Below are positions 36,401 to 44,331 of a stretch of 64,000 nucleotides of DNA, piece by piece. The stretch comes from GCA-2737665 sp044344795 (GTDB lineage: Bacteria; Bacteroidota; Bacteroidia; Palsa-965). Position numbers and translations under genes: made by a program. The DNA lies in NCBI GenBank assembly GCA_044344795.1, contig JBIJCF010000002.1:100834-164833 (forward strand). The letters are read 5' to 3'. Within the stretch, counting starts at the first letter, position 1. Each line of letters begins with the position of its first letter. The notes beneath the pieces were generated by a model, which was given only the letters and a program-made list of their open reading frames with translations, was not told the DNA's origin and ran no database searches.

Positions 36401-36520
36401 GTCACTACTGCAGGATTAAACCGTTATGAGTGGAATGGAGCGCTATTGCCGAAAGGCGTGTATTTCATGCGTGTTAAAAACGGAAATACAATTACCGTGA
36501 AGAAATTAGAGATTCTGTAA
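33422..36520 (+). CDS. Secreted M4 (thermolysin-type) metalloprotease with PKD domain and T9SS type A tail
   Basis: 1032 residues. Signal peptide MRKSLLTAVVVGIACASALM-AQ. Residues about 50-240: FTP/PepSY-like propeptide. Residues about 245-565: M4 peptidase with HEFTH at 381-385, third zinc ligand Glu405 (NESFSD) and His471 (GGVHTNSG), the same spacing as thermolysin 142/143/146/166. Then a PKD domain (TVTFTNNSTNTNTAVWDFGD) at about 575-650, an Ig-like module with CTPASMTLSATGSGNLSWFA, and a C-terminal type A sorting domain (VSIYPNPSEGAFTIEI, LPKGVYFMRVKNG, KKLEIL). An extracellular protease exported by Sec then T9SS. Terminated by the hairpin at 36539-36571. Confidence 0.95.
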   Translation: MRKSLLTAVVVGIACASALMAQQEFKGNEASRLFPGSNRVLINEQSRVPSFVVMAPGANVSKANALDGLRNTLKMSTADGLVPKREEKDKLGFTHSRYRQMYAGFNVEDGEYILHERNGRVETMNGMWFDQITVNTAPSLTEAAALSKALEFVGATTYKWEVPGENEWLQIITNNANATYYPKGELVVVCENGDYKKKNYRFAYKFDVYASEPMSRQWIFVDAHSGAIVNTKNRIHTIDTPGTGLTMYSGTQNITVDSFNGQYRLRESGRGQGVQTFDLNNGTNTANAVDFISATTAFTTTTNDDHCANDAHWGAEGTYDFYMTEMGRNGIDNNGMLMVSYVHYGNNYNNAFWNGTEMTYGDGSGQPGGFNPLTAIDVCAHEFTHGVTEFSANLVYQDEPGALNESFSDIFGAAIEWYKKPAQGDWLMGEEITVNANSALRSMSNPNQFGDPDCYTGTNWYVGTNDNGGVHTNSGVQNYWYYLLSVGGSGTNDLNDAFSVTGIGYMPAADIAFRNLTVYLTSSSQYADARTYAIQSAQDLFGACTPEVEATTNAWYACGVGGPYNPTVTAAFAANLTSSCSVPATVTFTNNSTNTNTAVWDFGDNSTSTNYNPTHVYNTPGTYNVQLIGSSACGIDTVLQSSFITINTPPAATGTGASSCTPASMTLSATGSGNLSWFAQPTGGTALATGNSYTTPVLNNTTTYYVENQVPQTPGNVGPANTTFGTGGQHNNTSTQYLEFTVLQPCTLGTALVNAGSSGNKTFVLWDNTGNQISTYQVNVPATGVQTITLNIPLNPGSYRIGGTQMNLYRHNGGVNYPYTLSNLLSITGSSAGSGFYYYLYNWQIIPQPCTAPRTPVIATIGVNNVTLDVSSYDTLCTTIPSINLSGGSPAGGTYSGPGIANGVFDPAIAGPGVHIITYTYTDQNNCTGTSSQSVFVDVCSGIDAGSYDNYVSIYPNPSEGAFTIEITSSSNDQRATLELMNALGQIVMSDRVVTTAGLNRYEWNGALLPKGVYFMRVKNGNTITVKKLEIL

Positions 36521-36538
36521 AAGAAAAACTACAGCAAT

Positions 36539-36571
36539 AAAAAAGGCGATTCTTACTGAATCGCCTTTTTT
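36539..36571. terminator. Bidirectional rho-independent terminator
   Basis: Perfect 14-bp stem AAAAAAGGCGATTC / GAATCGCCTTTTTT with loop TTACT. A-run before and T-run after let it stop both the M4 protease gene and the convergent proline dehydrogenase gene, whose stop codon is 3 bp away. Confidence 0.9.
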
Positions 36572-36573
36572 AT

Positions 36574-37737
36574 TTAGTGTTTGCGTCGTTGTTTCTCTTT
36601 AATAATCAAACTGAGCTCACGACCTGTTTGTCCTTTTACAGAAGTATTTTCCTGCGCTCGACGAATCAGGTAGGGCAATACTTCTCGCACGGGACCGTAA
36701 GGAACATACTTCACTACGTTGTATCCCGCATTGGACAAGTTAAAACTGATGTGGTCACTCATTCCGAATAACTGGGAAAAATAAATGTGCGAATGTGCCG
36801 GCAGAATGTTGTATTGCTGCATAAGGTCAACCAACAATTTGGAACTGCTTTCATTGTGTGTTCCTGCACAGATGGCAATCTTACTGATTTGCTCTAAACA
36901 GAACCGCAATGTTTCGTCGTATAATTTGTCGGTAGCTTCTTTGGTTGGATTTATTGGTGATGGATATCCAAGTTGCGCAGCACGATCCCGTTCTTTCTCC
37001 ATATAAGCACCACGCACCAGTTTTGCACCTAAAAAGTAATTGCCGTTAGCAGCTTTGTCAAATGATACTTTCAAGAAATTCAAGCGATCGTGACGGTACA
37101 ACTGAAATGTATTATACACAAGACATTTTTGCTTGTTGTAGCGCTGCATCATGGTGTCAGCTAATTCATCAATAGCAGTTTGAATCCAACTTTCTTCCGC
37201 ATCAATAAAAATAGGCTGCCCGTAACTGTGAGCGGTGCTGCAAATCTTGTCCACGCGATCCTGTACGCGCTGATATTCTTCTGTTTCGCTTTGTGTTAAA
37301 GCTGCGCCGGAGCTAACTTTTTCAAGCAAAGCAAACCGAGCGAGTCCTGTTACTTTAAACACGCAGAATGGAATGTTGTTATCTGTCTTGGCGCGCTCAA
37401 TTGTAGCAATAGTTTCTGCCACACAATGGTCAAAGTCGTTTTCTGACTCTTTGCCTTCAACAGAATAGTCAAGGATGGTTCCAATTCGGAACTTACCCAA
37501 TTCAGTGATTGTCTTCGCGCACTCTTCAATAGTTTCACCTCCTACAAATTGTTTGAAGATGGTTGCCTTTATAATGCCTTTAATTGGCAAGTTAGTTTTG
37601 AGTGCAAACTCTGTTAACCCTTTTCCAATGCTTACAAAAGTCGGGCTGCCGATCATTTTGAATAACCAATAAGATCTGCGTAAATCACTGTCCGTTTTTC
37701 CGGAAAACGCTACTGCTGTATTGTCAAATGAAACCAT
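36574..37737 (-). CDS. Proline dehydrogenase
   Basis: 387 residues, a stand-alone FAD-dependent ProDH that oxidises proline to pyrroline-5-carboxylate at the membrane. Motifs: KMIGSPTFVSIGKGLTEFAL, FCVFKVTGLARFALLEK, PIFIDAEESWIQTAIDEL, FLGAKLVRGAYMEKERDRAA and CAGTHNESSS; the last two bind FAD and substrate. C-terminal YVPYGPVREVLPYLIRRAQE is the PutA/ProDH ending. Own promoter box 17 bases before the ATG; divergent from aroB. Confidence 0.94.
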   Translation of the reverse strand: MVSFDNTAVAFSGKTDSDLRRSYWLFKMIGSPTFVSIGKGLTEFALKTNLPIKGIIKATIFKQFVGGETIEECAKTITELGKFRIGTILDYSVEGKESENDFDHCVAETIATIERAKTDNNIPFCVFKVTGLARFALLEKVSSGAALTQSETEEYQRVQDRVDKICSTAHSYGQPIFIDAEESWIQTAIDELADTMMQRYNKQKCLVYNTFQLYRHDRLNFLKVSFDKAANGNYFLGAKLVRGAYMEKERDRAAQLGYPSPINPTKEATDKLYDETLRFCLEQISKIAICAGTHNESSSKLLVDLMQQYNILPAHSHIYFSQLFGMSDHISFNLSNAGYNVVKYVPYGPVREVLPYLIRRAQENTSVKGQTGRELSLIIKEKQRRKH

Positions 37738-37754
37738 AGGTGTGTTGAGTGTAA

Positions 37755-37762
37755 CAAAGTTA
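37755..37762 (-). promoter_or_regulatory. TAnnTTTG -7 box, proline dehydrogenase
   Basis: Minus-strand TAACTTTG, perfect consensus, 17 bases before the ATG at 37737. Confidence 0.6.
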
Positions 37763-37819
37763 TCGGAATTTATGTTCAGGAATTCAATTTTAAGCTATAC
37801 ATATCGATTAGTTCTTTTG

Positions 37820-37827
37820 TAACTTTC
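37820..37827 (+). promoter_or_regulatory. TAnnTTTG-like -7 box, aroB-aroA
   Basis: TAACTTTC, one mismatch to consensus, 7 bases before the aroB ATG at 37835; the gap to the divergent proline dehydrogenase gene is 97 bp. Confidence 0.45.
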
Positions 37828-37834
37828 AGCACCT

Positions 37835-38923
37835 ATGAAAGCACTGCCGGATATACTTGACACCGGATCTCATCGTATCTATTGCGGAGGATATGCATTC
37901 GAGTCGCTGGCATTGCGCATTGGTCAGCTCAAACCTTCAAGCATTTTTATTCTCGTTGATGAAAATTCAGCGCAACACTGTTTGCCTTCATTATTGTCGG
38001 ATATAGATGCTTTGAATGAAGCGGAGATCATTGAAATTGAATCCGGAGAAAGTCAAAAGAACATTGAAACTTGTATCGAGTTGTGGCGAGTGTTAGGTGA
38101 GCTCGGCGCAGATCGAAAATCACTACTACTAAATGTTGGCGGCGGTGTGATAACAGATCTTGGTGCCTTTGTGGCCTCAACTTTTAAGCGTGGAATTGCC
38201 TATATCAATATTCCGACAACGTTATTGGCACAAGTGGATGCTTCTATAGGTGGCAAGACCGGTGTCGATCTGGGTGTTTTGAAAAACGAAATCGGCACGT
38301 TCTCTCAACCGGATTCAGTGTTCATCTTACCGGATTTTCTCCGAACGCTGCCCGGACGCCAACTGTTATCAGGTTACGCAGAATGTTTAAAACACGCGTT
38401 AATCGCTGATGATGGATATTGGGATGAGCTATCTAACTTAAATATAGCTGACCCTAAAAACTGGGAAGCAGTTATTTTTCGTTCGCTCGAAATAAAACTT
38501 AAAATTGTCCGTGAAGATCCTTTAGAATCAGGAATGCGCAAAGTGCTCAATTTTGGTCATACTGTCGGACATGCACTGGAATCCTATTATCTTGAAGATC
38601 CGCAGCGCTCTTTGTTGCATGGGGAAGCGGTTATTGTAGGGATGATTTGCGAGGCCTGGTTGTCTGTAGAAAAAGGTTTACTTGGTGCGCGTCAGTTTAA
38701 TGAAATTGTAACCCAACTGCTTGCTTTGTATGGTGTATTGGAGTTGCCTTCCGGATGCGAAGATCGTATCATTGAATTGATGCGCGGTGACAAGAAGAAT
38801 GAAAAAGGTGCATTTCGTTTTACCTTGTTAACGAAGATTGGTGAAGCAGTGTATAATAAATCCATGACACCCGAAGAAGTGCTTGCGGCAATTAGTTTCT
38901 ACAGAACTTTAAAAGTGAAGTAA
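37835..38923 (+). CDS. aroB: 3-dehydroquinate synthase
   Basis: 362 residues, normal. Second step of the shikimate pathway (DAHP to 3-dehydroquinate), NAD and zinc dependent. NAD region LLLNVGGGVITDLGAFVAST, then FKRGIAYINIPTTLLAQVDA and SIGGKTGVDLGVLKNEIGTF; zinc ligands in GYAECLKHALI (Glu), LNFGHTVGHALES (His) and LLHGEAV (His). One base separates its stop from the aroA ATG. Confidence 0.97.
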   Translation: MKALPDILDTGSHRIYCGGYAFESLALRIGQLKPSSIFILVDENSAQHCLPSLLSDIDALNEAEIIEIESGESQKNIETCIELWRVLGELGADRKSLLLNVGGGVITDLGAFVASTFKRGIAYINIPTTLLAQVDASIGGKTGVDLGVLKNEIGTFSQPDSVFILPDFLRTLPGRQLLSGYAECLKHALIADDGYWDELSNLNIADPKNWEAVIFRSLEIKLKIVREDPLESGMRKVLNFGHTVGHALESYYLEDPQRSLLHGEAVIVGMICEAWLSVEKGLLGARQFNEIVTQLLALYGVLELPSGCEDRIIELMRGDKKNEKGAFRFTLLTKIGEAVYNKSMTPEEVLAAISFYRTLKVK

Positions 38924-38924
38924 T

Positions 38925-40157
38925 ATGAATGTTCTAATTAGCTTTCCTAAAAAGGTTTCCGGGACAATTCAGTTGCCGCTATCCAAGAGCGAATGCAATC
39001 GAATGTTGATCATTGAAGCTTTGATGGACAAACAAGCAGATGTAACGCGTTTGTCCGATGCTGAGGACACGCAATCGCTGGCCACCGCGTTAACACATCT
39101 TCATGATTTAAATTACGTTTATGATATTGGTCCTGCAGGAACAAGTATGCGTTTTCTTACTGCACTGTTTGCAGTAACTCCCGGTGAACGCGTTTTAACC
39201 GGATCTGCGCGAATGCACAAGCGACCTATTTCAATTTTGGTGAAAGCATTGCGTGAATTGGGAGCGGATATCGAGTTTGTTGATGCTGAGGGGTTTCCTC
39301 CGCTCCGCATTAAGGGTGGAAAATTACAGGGCGGTGAGATTGCAGTAGACGGCAGTGTAAGTAGTCAGTTTATTTCTGCGTTGCTAATGATTGCACCTAC
39401 ATTGCACAATGGTTTGGTGATCAACTTTAATGGTCCGATTGTGTCAAGGCCATACATAAACATGACATTACGTATCATGGAACGCTATGGTGTATTTGCG
39501 ATTTGGGAGGGACAACGATTGTCGGTAAGTCCTCAGTTATATGTCATTGAAGAATCAGGTTCAGGTTGTATTGCAGAGGCCGACTGGAGCGCAGCATCGT
39601 ATTGGTATAGTGTTGCAGCGCTTGCAGATGAAGCAGATCTGTTTTTGGAGGGATTAAAGGCTGAAAGCCTGCAGGCCGACGCCGTTACTGCACGCATTTA
39701 CCCGTTCTTAGGTGTAAGTACAACGTACGAATCGGGTGGAGTGCGTATTACAAAAAATCATTACCGTCCCAAAGCCTTTGCTTTCGATTTTGAAGATTGT
39801 CCGGACATTGTTCAGACGGTAGCGGTAACGGCGGCGGCTTTGCAAATACCGTTGCTTATGCGTGGCCTGAATACCTTAAGAGTTAAGGAAACGGATCGTA
39901 TTCATGCGTTGATCACTGAATTAAGTAAAATCGGTGTAACCTGTAAGGAGAGCGCACCCGGTATCCTGGAATTAGTTACGTTTAAATCATTGCCGGATCA
40001 ATTAAGTTTTGAAACGTACGATGATCATCGCATGGCCATGTCATTTGCTCCATTAGGTTGTCTACGACCAACATTGATCAGCAATCATGAAGTAGTGCGC
40101 AAGTCTTATCCCGCGTTTTGGGACGAGTGCAAAAAGATTGGTGCACAAATTCAATAG
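38925..40157 (+). CDS. aroA: 3-phosphoshikimate 1-carboxyvinyltransferase (EPSP synthase)
   Basis: 410 residues, near the short end for AroA. Sixth step of the shikimate pathway. Motifs: LPLSKSECNRMLIIEAL (usually S-K-S-x-x-x-R), DIGPAGTSMRFLTALFA, MHKRPISILVKALRELGADI, SSQFISALLMIAP, GLNTLRVKETDRIHALITEL and SFETYDDHRMAMSFA. The glyphosate-region segment reads GPAGTSMR rather than the common N-A-G-T-A-x-R. Operon with aroB. Its 3' end overlaps the convergent murB by 7 bp. Confidence 0.96.
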   Translation: MNVLISFPKKVSGTIQLPLSKSECNRMLIIEALMDKQADVTRLSDAEDTQSLATALTHLHDLNYVYDIGPAGTSMRFLTALFAVTPGERVLTGSARMHKRPISILVKALRELGADIEFVDAEGFPPLRIKGGKLQGGEIAVDGSVSSQFISALLMIAPTLHNGLVINFNGPIVSRPYINMTLRIMERYGVFAIWEGQRLSVSPQLYVIEESGSGCIAEADWSAASYWYSVAALADEADLFLEGLKAESLQADAVTARIYPFLGVSTTYESGGVRITKNHYRPKAFAFDFEDCPDIVQTVAVTAAALQIPLLMRGLNTLRVKETDRIHALITELSKIGVTCKESAPGILELVTFKSLPDQLSFETYDDHRMAMSFAPLGCLRPTLISNHEVVRKSYPAFWDECKKIGAQIQ

Positions 40158-41164
40158 ATGTTCACTTCGCGTTCTAGTGTGATCCCGAATTTTTCCTGTA
40201 CCGACTGAATAATATCGCTGCTTAGTTGATGCACTTCGCTCCCGGATGCTCCTCCGTAATTCACCAATACCAATGCTTGCAATGCATGAACTCCATGCGT
40301 TCCACGTGAATGTCCTTTCCAGCCTGCTTTTTCAATTAACCATCCCGCGGCAACTTTTACTGACGCGCCGGAGGGATACCCGACAATGTCAGAATACTCT
40401 TGTTGAAGTGTTTTAAATTGTGATTCGCTTATCACCGGATTCTTAAAGAAACTGCCGGCATTTCCGATCTGCGCAGGATCCGGAAGTTTGCTGCGTCGGA
40501 TGCGAATAACAGCATCACTGATGTCCAGGATAGTTGGTGTAACAACTCCGGCTTTATTTAATTCTTTTTCTATTGCTCCGTATGAAGTATTCAATACAGG
40601 ATTTTTATTCAACTTAAATGTAACCGCGGTTATAATAAACTGGTTTTTGTGTTTCCGCTTAAATGTACTTTCCCGATATCCGAATTCACAATCTGCTGAA
40701 TTGAAAGGAACGATCGCGCGGTCGTTAATATGCCATGCGTCAAGTGAATGAAAAACATCTTTCAACTCTACACCATAGGCTCCGATGTTCTGCATTGGCC
40801 CGGCACCAACACTTCCGGGAATTAATGATAAATTTTCTACGCCGCCCCAGTTGTGTGCAATGCAATGTCGCACAAAATCGTGCCATACAACGCCTGATCC
40901 AACTTTCACCCAAACATGATCAGGAGTTTCTTCCATCACTGCAATTCCGGGTATCAAATTTCTGATTACCACTGCATTTGCGTCTTGGGTAAATAAGATA
41001 TTACTTCCGCCTCCCAAAATCAGCAAGGGTAATTCGCATTGTTTGCTGAATTGCGCAAATTCATCAAATACTTCTTCGTCACTGAATTCTCCGAAATATC
41101 GTCCGGTAACATCAATTCCGAAGGTATTGTACGGACGCAGTGAAACATTTTCTTTCAAAAGCAT
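40151..41164 (-). CDS. murB: UDP-N-acetylenolpyruvoylglucosamine reductase
   Basis: 337 residues, the longer E. coli-like (type I) MurB. It makes UDP-MurNAc with NADPH and FAD. FAD-binding ILGGGSNILFTQDANAVVI and SLIPGSVGAGPMQNIGAYGV; catalytic Arg in CEFGYRESTFK; catalytic Ser in IGNAGSFFKNPVIS; C-terminal RGTHGVHALQALVLVNYGGA. A TACATTTA box ends 4 bases before the ATG. Convergent overlap with aroA. Confidence 0.97.
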   Translation of the reverse strand: MLLKENVSLRPYNTFGIDVTGRYFGEFSDEEVFDEFAQFSKQCELPLLILGGGSNILFTQDANAVVIRNLIPGIAVMEETPDHVWVKVGSGVVWHDFVRHCIAHNWGGVENLSLIPGSVGAGPMQNIGAYGVELKDVFHSLDAWHINDRAIVPFNSADCEFGYRESTFKRKHKNQFIITAVTFKLNKNPVLNTSYGAIEKELNKAGVVTPTILDISDAVIRIRRSKLPDPAQIGNAGSFFKNPVISESQFKTLQQEYSDIVGYPSGASVKVAAGWLIEKAGWKGHSRGTHGVHALQALVLVNYGGASGSEVHQLSSDIIQSVQEKFGITLEREVNIY

Positions 41165-41168
41165 GGGA

Positions 41169-41176
41169 TAAATGTA
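41169..41176 (-). promoter_or_regulatory. TAnnTTTG-like -7 box, murB
   Basis: Minus-strand TACATTTA, one mismatch, ending 4 bases before the murB ATG at 41164. Confidence 0.5.
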
Positions 41177-41205
41177 ATCCTAAAATTAACCTGATTCCTT
41201 TTTCC

Positions 41206-41213
41206 TAATTTCG
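41206..41213 (+). promoter_or_regulatory. TAnnTTTG-like -7 box, glycosyltransferase 41232
   Basis: TAATTTCG, one mismatch, 18 bases before the GTG at 41232; faces away from the murB box, 29 bp apart. Confidence 0.45.
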
Positions 41214-41231
41214 GGACTTCAACACTATACT

Positions 41232-42362
41232 GTGCAAAAAGCTATTGTTTCTGTCATTAATGATCTTGTAACCGATCAGCGGGTGCATAAAACCTGTATG
41301 TATTTGCACGAGCGCGGTGTTGAGGTGACGTTGGTGGGACGTGTAAAAGCGGACAGTTTGCCAATGCCGGAGCGCCCTTATAAAACCGTGAGGATGAAAT
41401 TGAATAGGGAACGCGGTCCTTCGTTTTATCTGGAGTTTCAGTGGCGGTTGAGGAGTTTTTTAAATGAAAATCCCGCAGATATTTTAGTAGCCAACGACTT
41501 GGATGCATTGTGGCCGAATTTCAGTATTGCCCGACAACGAAAGATCCCGCTCGTGTATGATGCACATGAGATATTTACGGAAGTTCCGGAGTTAATTCAT
41601 CGTCGTTTCAAGCAGCGCATATGGAAGAGGTTAGAGCAAAAATTGCTACCGCAAATCAAACACATGATAACCGTTAACGATTCCATTGCAAATTGGTATC
41701 ATGAAAAGTATGGCATACTGCCGGTTGTAGTGCGCAATATTCCTGATAAACCGTCAGTGCTGATTCAGAAAACCCGAGAAGATGTCGAGTGGCCGTTGGA
41801 TAAGAAAATCATTGTGTTGCAAGGCGCCGGAATTAATATTGATCGGGGATCTGAAGAATTAGTGGAAGCGATGCAATTTCTTCATGGTGCCGTTCTGATG
41901 ATTATCGGTAGTGGTGATGTGCTTCCGAAATTGAAGCAGATGGTAATGGAATTGAAATTGGCGGATCGCGTTTGTTTTTTAGGCAAAGTACCTCCGGATG
42001 AATTGAAAGCATTAACACGTTTGGCGGATGTAGGTGTTACGTTAGATAAAGACACTAACATCAATTACCGTTACAGTTTGCCGAACAAAATTTTTGACTA
42101 TATCCAAGCCGGCGTGCCGGTTCTGAGCAGCAAGCTTCCGGAATTGGAACGAATCATTACAAATTATAATATTGGGGTGATTTCTGAATCTCATGTGCCT
42201 GAAATGTTGGCGAAAGAGATTCAACAGATGCTTGAAAGTCAACAGTATCAAATTTGGAAATCAAATACTGCAAGGGCTTCACAAGAATTAAGTTGGTATA
42301 ACGAGAAACGTAGGCTAGATATTGTGTTTGACGAAATTTTATCTAAAAGTGGCGTGAAATAG
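41232..42362 (+). CDS. Glycosyltransferase, GT4-like
   Basis: 376 residues, GTG start (MQKAIVSVINDLVTDQRVHK). N-terminal GT-B motif DILVANDLDALWPNFSIARQ and VYDAHEIFTEVPELIHRRFK; C-terminal VLQGAGINIDRGSEELVEAM, LADRVCFLGKVPPDELKALT and INYRYSLPNKIFDYIQAGVP, the last being the nucleotide-sugar site region. It probably acts on a surface glycan or glycolipid. The next gene, another glycosyltransferase, starts 30 bp downstream. Confidence 0.9.
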   Translation: MQKAIVSVINDLVTDQRVHKTCMYLHERGVEVTLVGRVKADSLPMPERPYKTVRMKLNRERGPSFYLEFQWRLRSFLNENPADILVANDLDALWPNFSIARQRKIPLVYDAHEIFTEVPELIHRRFKQRIWKRLEQKLLPQIKHMITVNDSIANWYHEKYGILPVVVRNIPDKPSVLIQKTREDVEWPLDKKIIVLQGAGINIDRGSEELVEAMQFLHGAVLMIIGSGDVLPKLKQMVMELKLADRVCFLGKVPPDELKALTRLADVGVTLDKDTNINYRYSLPNKIFDYIQAGVPVLSSKLPELERIITNYNIGVISESHVPEMLAKEIQQMLESQQYQIWKSNTARASQELSWYNEKRRLDIVFDEILSKSGVK

Positions 42363-42392
42363 GCGAACAAACACGAAATTCGCGCCCGACGC

Positions 42393-43508
42393 ATGAGCGC
42401 ACCTCAATTGCATATCATTTCTTTCGATGTTCCTTTACCCGCCAATTATGGTGGTGTAATAGACGTGTGGTATAAAATCAAAGCATTGCGTGAACTTGGA
42501 GTTGAAATCACGCTACATGCGTTTACGTACGGTAGAGCTCCGGTTCAGGAACTAAATCACTATTGCAAAGAGGTTCATTATTACGAAAGATCTTCATCGT
42601 GGTTGAACGGCTTAGCTTCCAAACCATATATCGTGTTGTCACGTGCAAATCCTCTAATACTTGAAAATTTGCAGAAAGACGAAGCTCCAATTTTATTCGA
42701 AGGGTTGCACAGTTGCGCATTTCTGGATGCGCCGGAATTAAAGCACCGTGTAAAAATTGTACGCACTCATAACATCGAACACGACTATTACAACGCTTTA
42801 GCAAGTGTTGAATCGAATTGGCTAAAGAGTCTTTATTTCAAGCGTGAAGCCAAGAAACTTCGGGCGTTCGAGTCGGTGTTGAATAATGCCCAACATATCA
42901 TCGCAATTTCACCTGCTGATACAGCACAATTGCAAACGCGATACTCCAATGTACAGCATGTTATGGCATTTCATGCGTATAACGAAGTTGCGGTTCAAGA
43001 AGGTAGCGGTGATTATTGTTTGTATCACGGGAATTTAGCGGTAGGCGAGAATAATGAAGCTGCATTGTTTCTTGTTCGTGAAGTATTTGCTTCCGGTAAT
43101 TATCGATTGATTGTTGCCGGAAATAACCCAAGTGCTGCGTTAAAGAGTGCGATGGCGGAATACAAGAATATGGAATTGCGTTCGGATATTTCAACTGCTG
43201 AAATAGACCATTTAATTGCTAACGCTCAAATTAATGTCTTACCTACATTTCAAGCAACAGGGATCAAGTTAAAATTATTGGCGGCGTTGTTTCAAGGGAG
43301 GCATTGTTTAGTCAATGATCAGATGGTAGCGAATACAGGACTGGAAAGCATCTGCGAACATGCTAATAACGCTGAAGAGTGGAGATTGGCGGTGGATCGC
43401 TTAATGAAGAAGGCGTATGGAATTGAGGCGATGCAAGTGCGTCAGGCCGTCTTGAAGGGTTCTTTCAGCAATTTGGAGAATGCGCGGAAGATAAAAGCGT
43501 TACTGTAA
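42393..43508 (+). CDS. Glycosyltransferase family protein
   Basis: 371 residues, ATG start (MSAPQLHIISFDVPLPANYG). N-terminal P-x-N-x-GG-type donor loop (PANYGGVIDVWYKIKALREL), RTHNIEHDYYNALASVESNW, and a C-terminal half with YCLYHGNLAVGENNEAALFL and LPTFQATGIKLKLLAALFQG. It resembles GT4-type enzymes but lacks the usual E-x7-E signature, so activity is less certain. Its last 9 bp overlap the end of the convergent ftsE. Confidence 0.85.
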   Translation: MSAPQLHIISFDVPLPANYGGVIDVWYKIKALRELGVEITLHAFTYGRAPVQELNHYCKEVHYYERSSSWLNGLASKPYIVLSRANPLILENLQKDEAPILFEGLHSCAFLDAPELKHRVKIVRTHNIEHDYYNALASVESNWLKSLYFKREAKKLRAFESVLNNAQHIIAISPADTAQLQTRYSNVQHVMAFHAYNEVAVQEGSGDYCLYHGNLAVGENNEAALFLVREVFASGNYRLIVAGNNPSAALKSAMAEYKNMELRSDISTAEIDHLIANAQINVLPTFQATGIKLKLLAALFQGRHCLVNDQMVANTGLESICEHANNAEEWRLAVDRLMKKAYGIEAMQVRQAVLKGSFSNLENARKIKALL

Positions 43509-44177
43509 ACTATCCTTTATTTCGCCTTGAACGCAGGTTAATGTGCGTGAAGGAAACAACTCGGTAACAATTCTATCATGCGTTGCAATAAGAACCGCAG
43601 TGCCGGTTTCGCTTATTTCCTTTAGCAACCGGATAATTCCTTCCGATGTTTTCGGATCTAAGTTTCCCGTAGGTTCGTCAGCAAGTATAACTTCAGGTTT
43701 GTTCAATAGCGCGCGCGCAATAGCAACACGCTGTTGTTCGCCCCCGGAAAGTTCATGTGGCATTTTGTGCCCTTTGGTAACTAAACCCACTTTATCTAAA
43801 ACTTCGTTGGCGCGATCTTGTATTTCTTTTTTGTTTTTCCAGCCCGTCGCCTTTAAAACGAAATAAAGATTTTCATTTACAGAACGGTCGTATAGTAACT
43901 GGAAATCCTGAAAGACAATTCCTAGTTTACGTCGAAGTAGCGGCACTTGTTTGCTTTTCACTTTGGCAATATCATATCCCACAATTACCGCTTCTCCTTG
44001 CGCCAACGGAACATCAACATAAAGCATTTTTAGTAGTGAACTTTTTCCGCTTCCCGTTTCACCAACAAGATACACCAGTTCACCTTTGTTGATGGTGAAG
44101 CTAACATTCGACAAAACAAGATTGTGCTTCTGAAAAACAGAAACCTTGTTCAAGTGTATAATGGCGTCGGTACTCAT
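43500..44177 (-). CDS. ftsE: Cell-division ABC ATPase FtsE
   Basis: 225 residues from the ATG at 44177 (MSTDAIIHLNKVSVFQKHNL); the frame from TTG 44186 overlaps a perfect promoter box. Walker A VGETGSGKSSLLKMLY, LGIVFQDFQLLYDRSVNENL (Q-loop, typical of FtsE), signature ELSGGEQQRVAIARAL and Walker B ILADEPTGNLDPKTSEGI. With FtsX it activates peptidoglycan hydrolases at the septum. No ftsX is adjacent. LolD-type exporters are similar, but the FQDFQLL/VNENL pattern favours FtsE. Confidence 0.9.
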   Translation of the reverse strand: MSTDAIIHLNKVSVFQKHNLVLSNVSFTINKGELVYLVGETGSGKSSLLKMLYVDVPLAQGEAVIVGYDIAKVKSKQVPLLRRKLGIVFQDFQLLYDRSVNENLYFVLKATGWKNKKEIQDRANEVLDKVGLVTKGHKMPHELSGGEQQRVAIARALLNKPEVILADEPTGNLDPKTSEGIIRLLKEISETGTAVLIATHDRIVTELFPSRTLTCVQGEIKDSLQ

Positions 44178-44183
44178 TGCGAA

Positions 44184-44191
44184 CAAAAGTA
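44184..44191 (-). promoter_or_regulatory. TAnnTTTG -7 box, ftsE
   Basis: Minus-strand TACTTTTG, perfect consensus, 6 bases before the ATG at 44177. Confidence 0.6.
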
Positions 44192-44282
44192 GAAGAAATC
44201 AAAATCTTTGCTGTGGCAATAAGGCGATTGATTCGCAATAATTTCAACACGATCGCGTTAATAACTTGAACCAACGTAATCC

Positions 44283-44311
44283 TTGATGCGGCTGAGGACA
44301 ATCTACTTTTA
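44283..44311 (+). promoter_or_regulatory. -33/-7 promoter, TPR protein operon
   Basis: TTG at 44283-44285, 18-base spacer, TACTTTTA at 44304-44311 (one mismatch), 20 bases before the ATG at 44332. Confidence 0.5.
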
Positions 44312-44331
44312 TACGTTGATATTTCTAGCAA

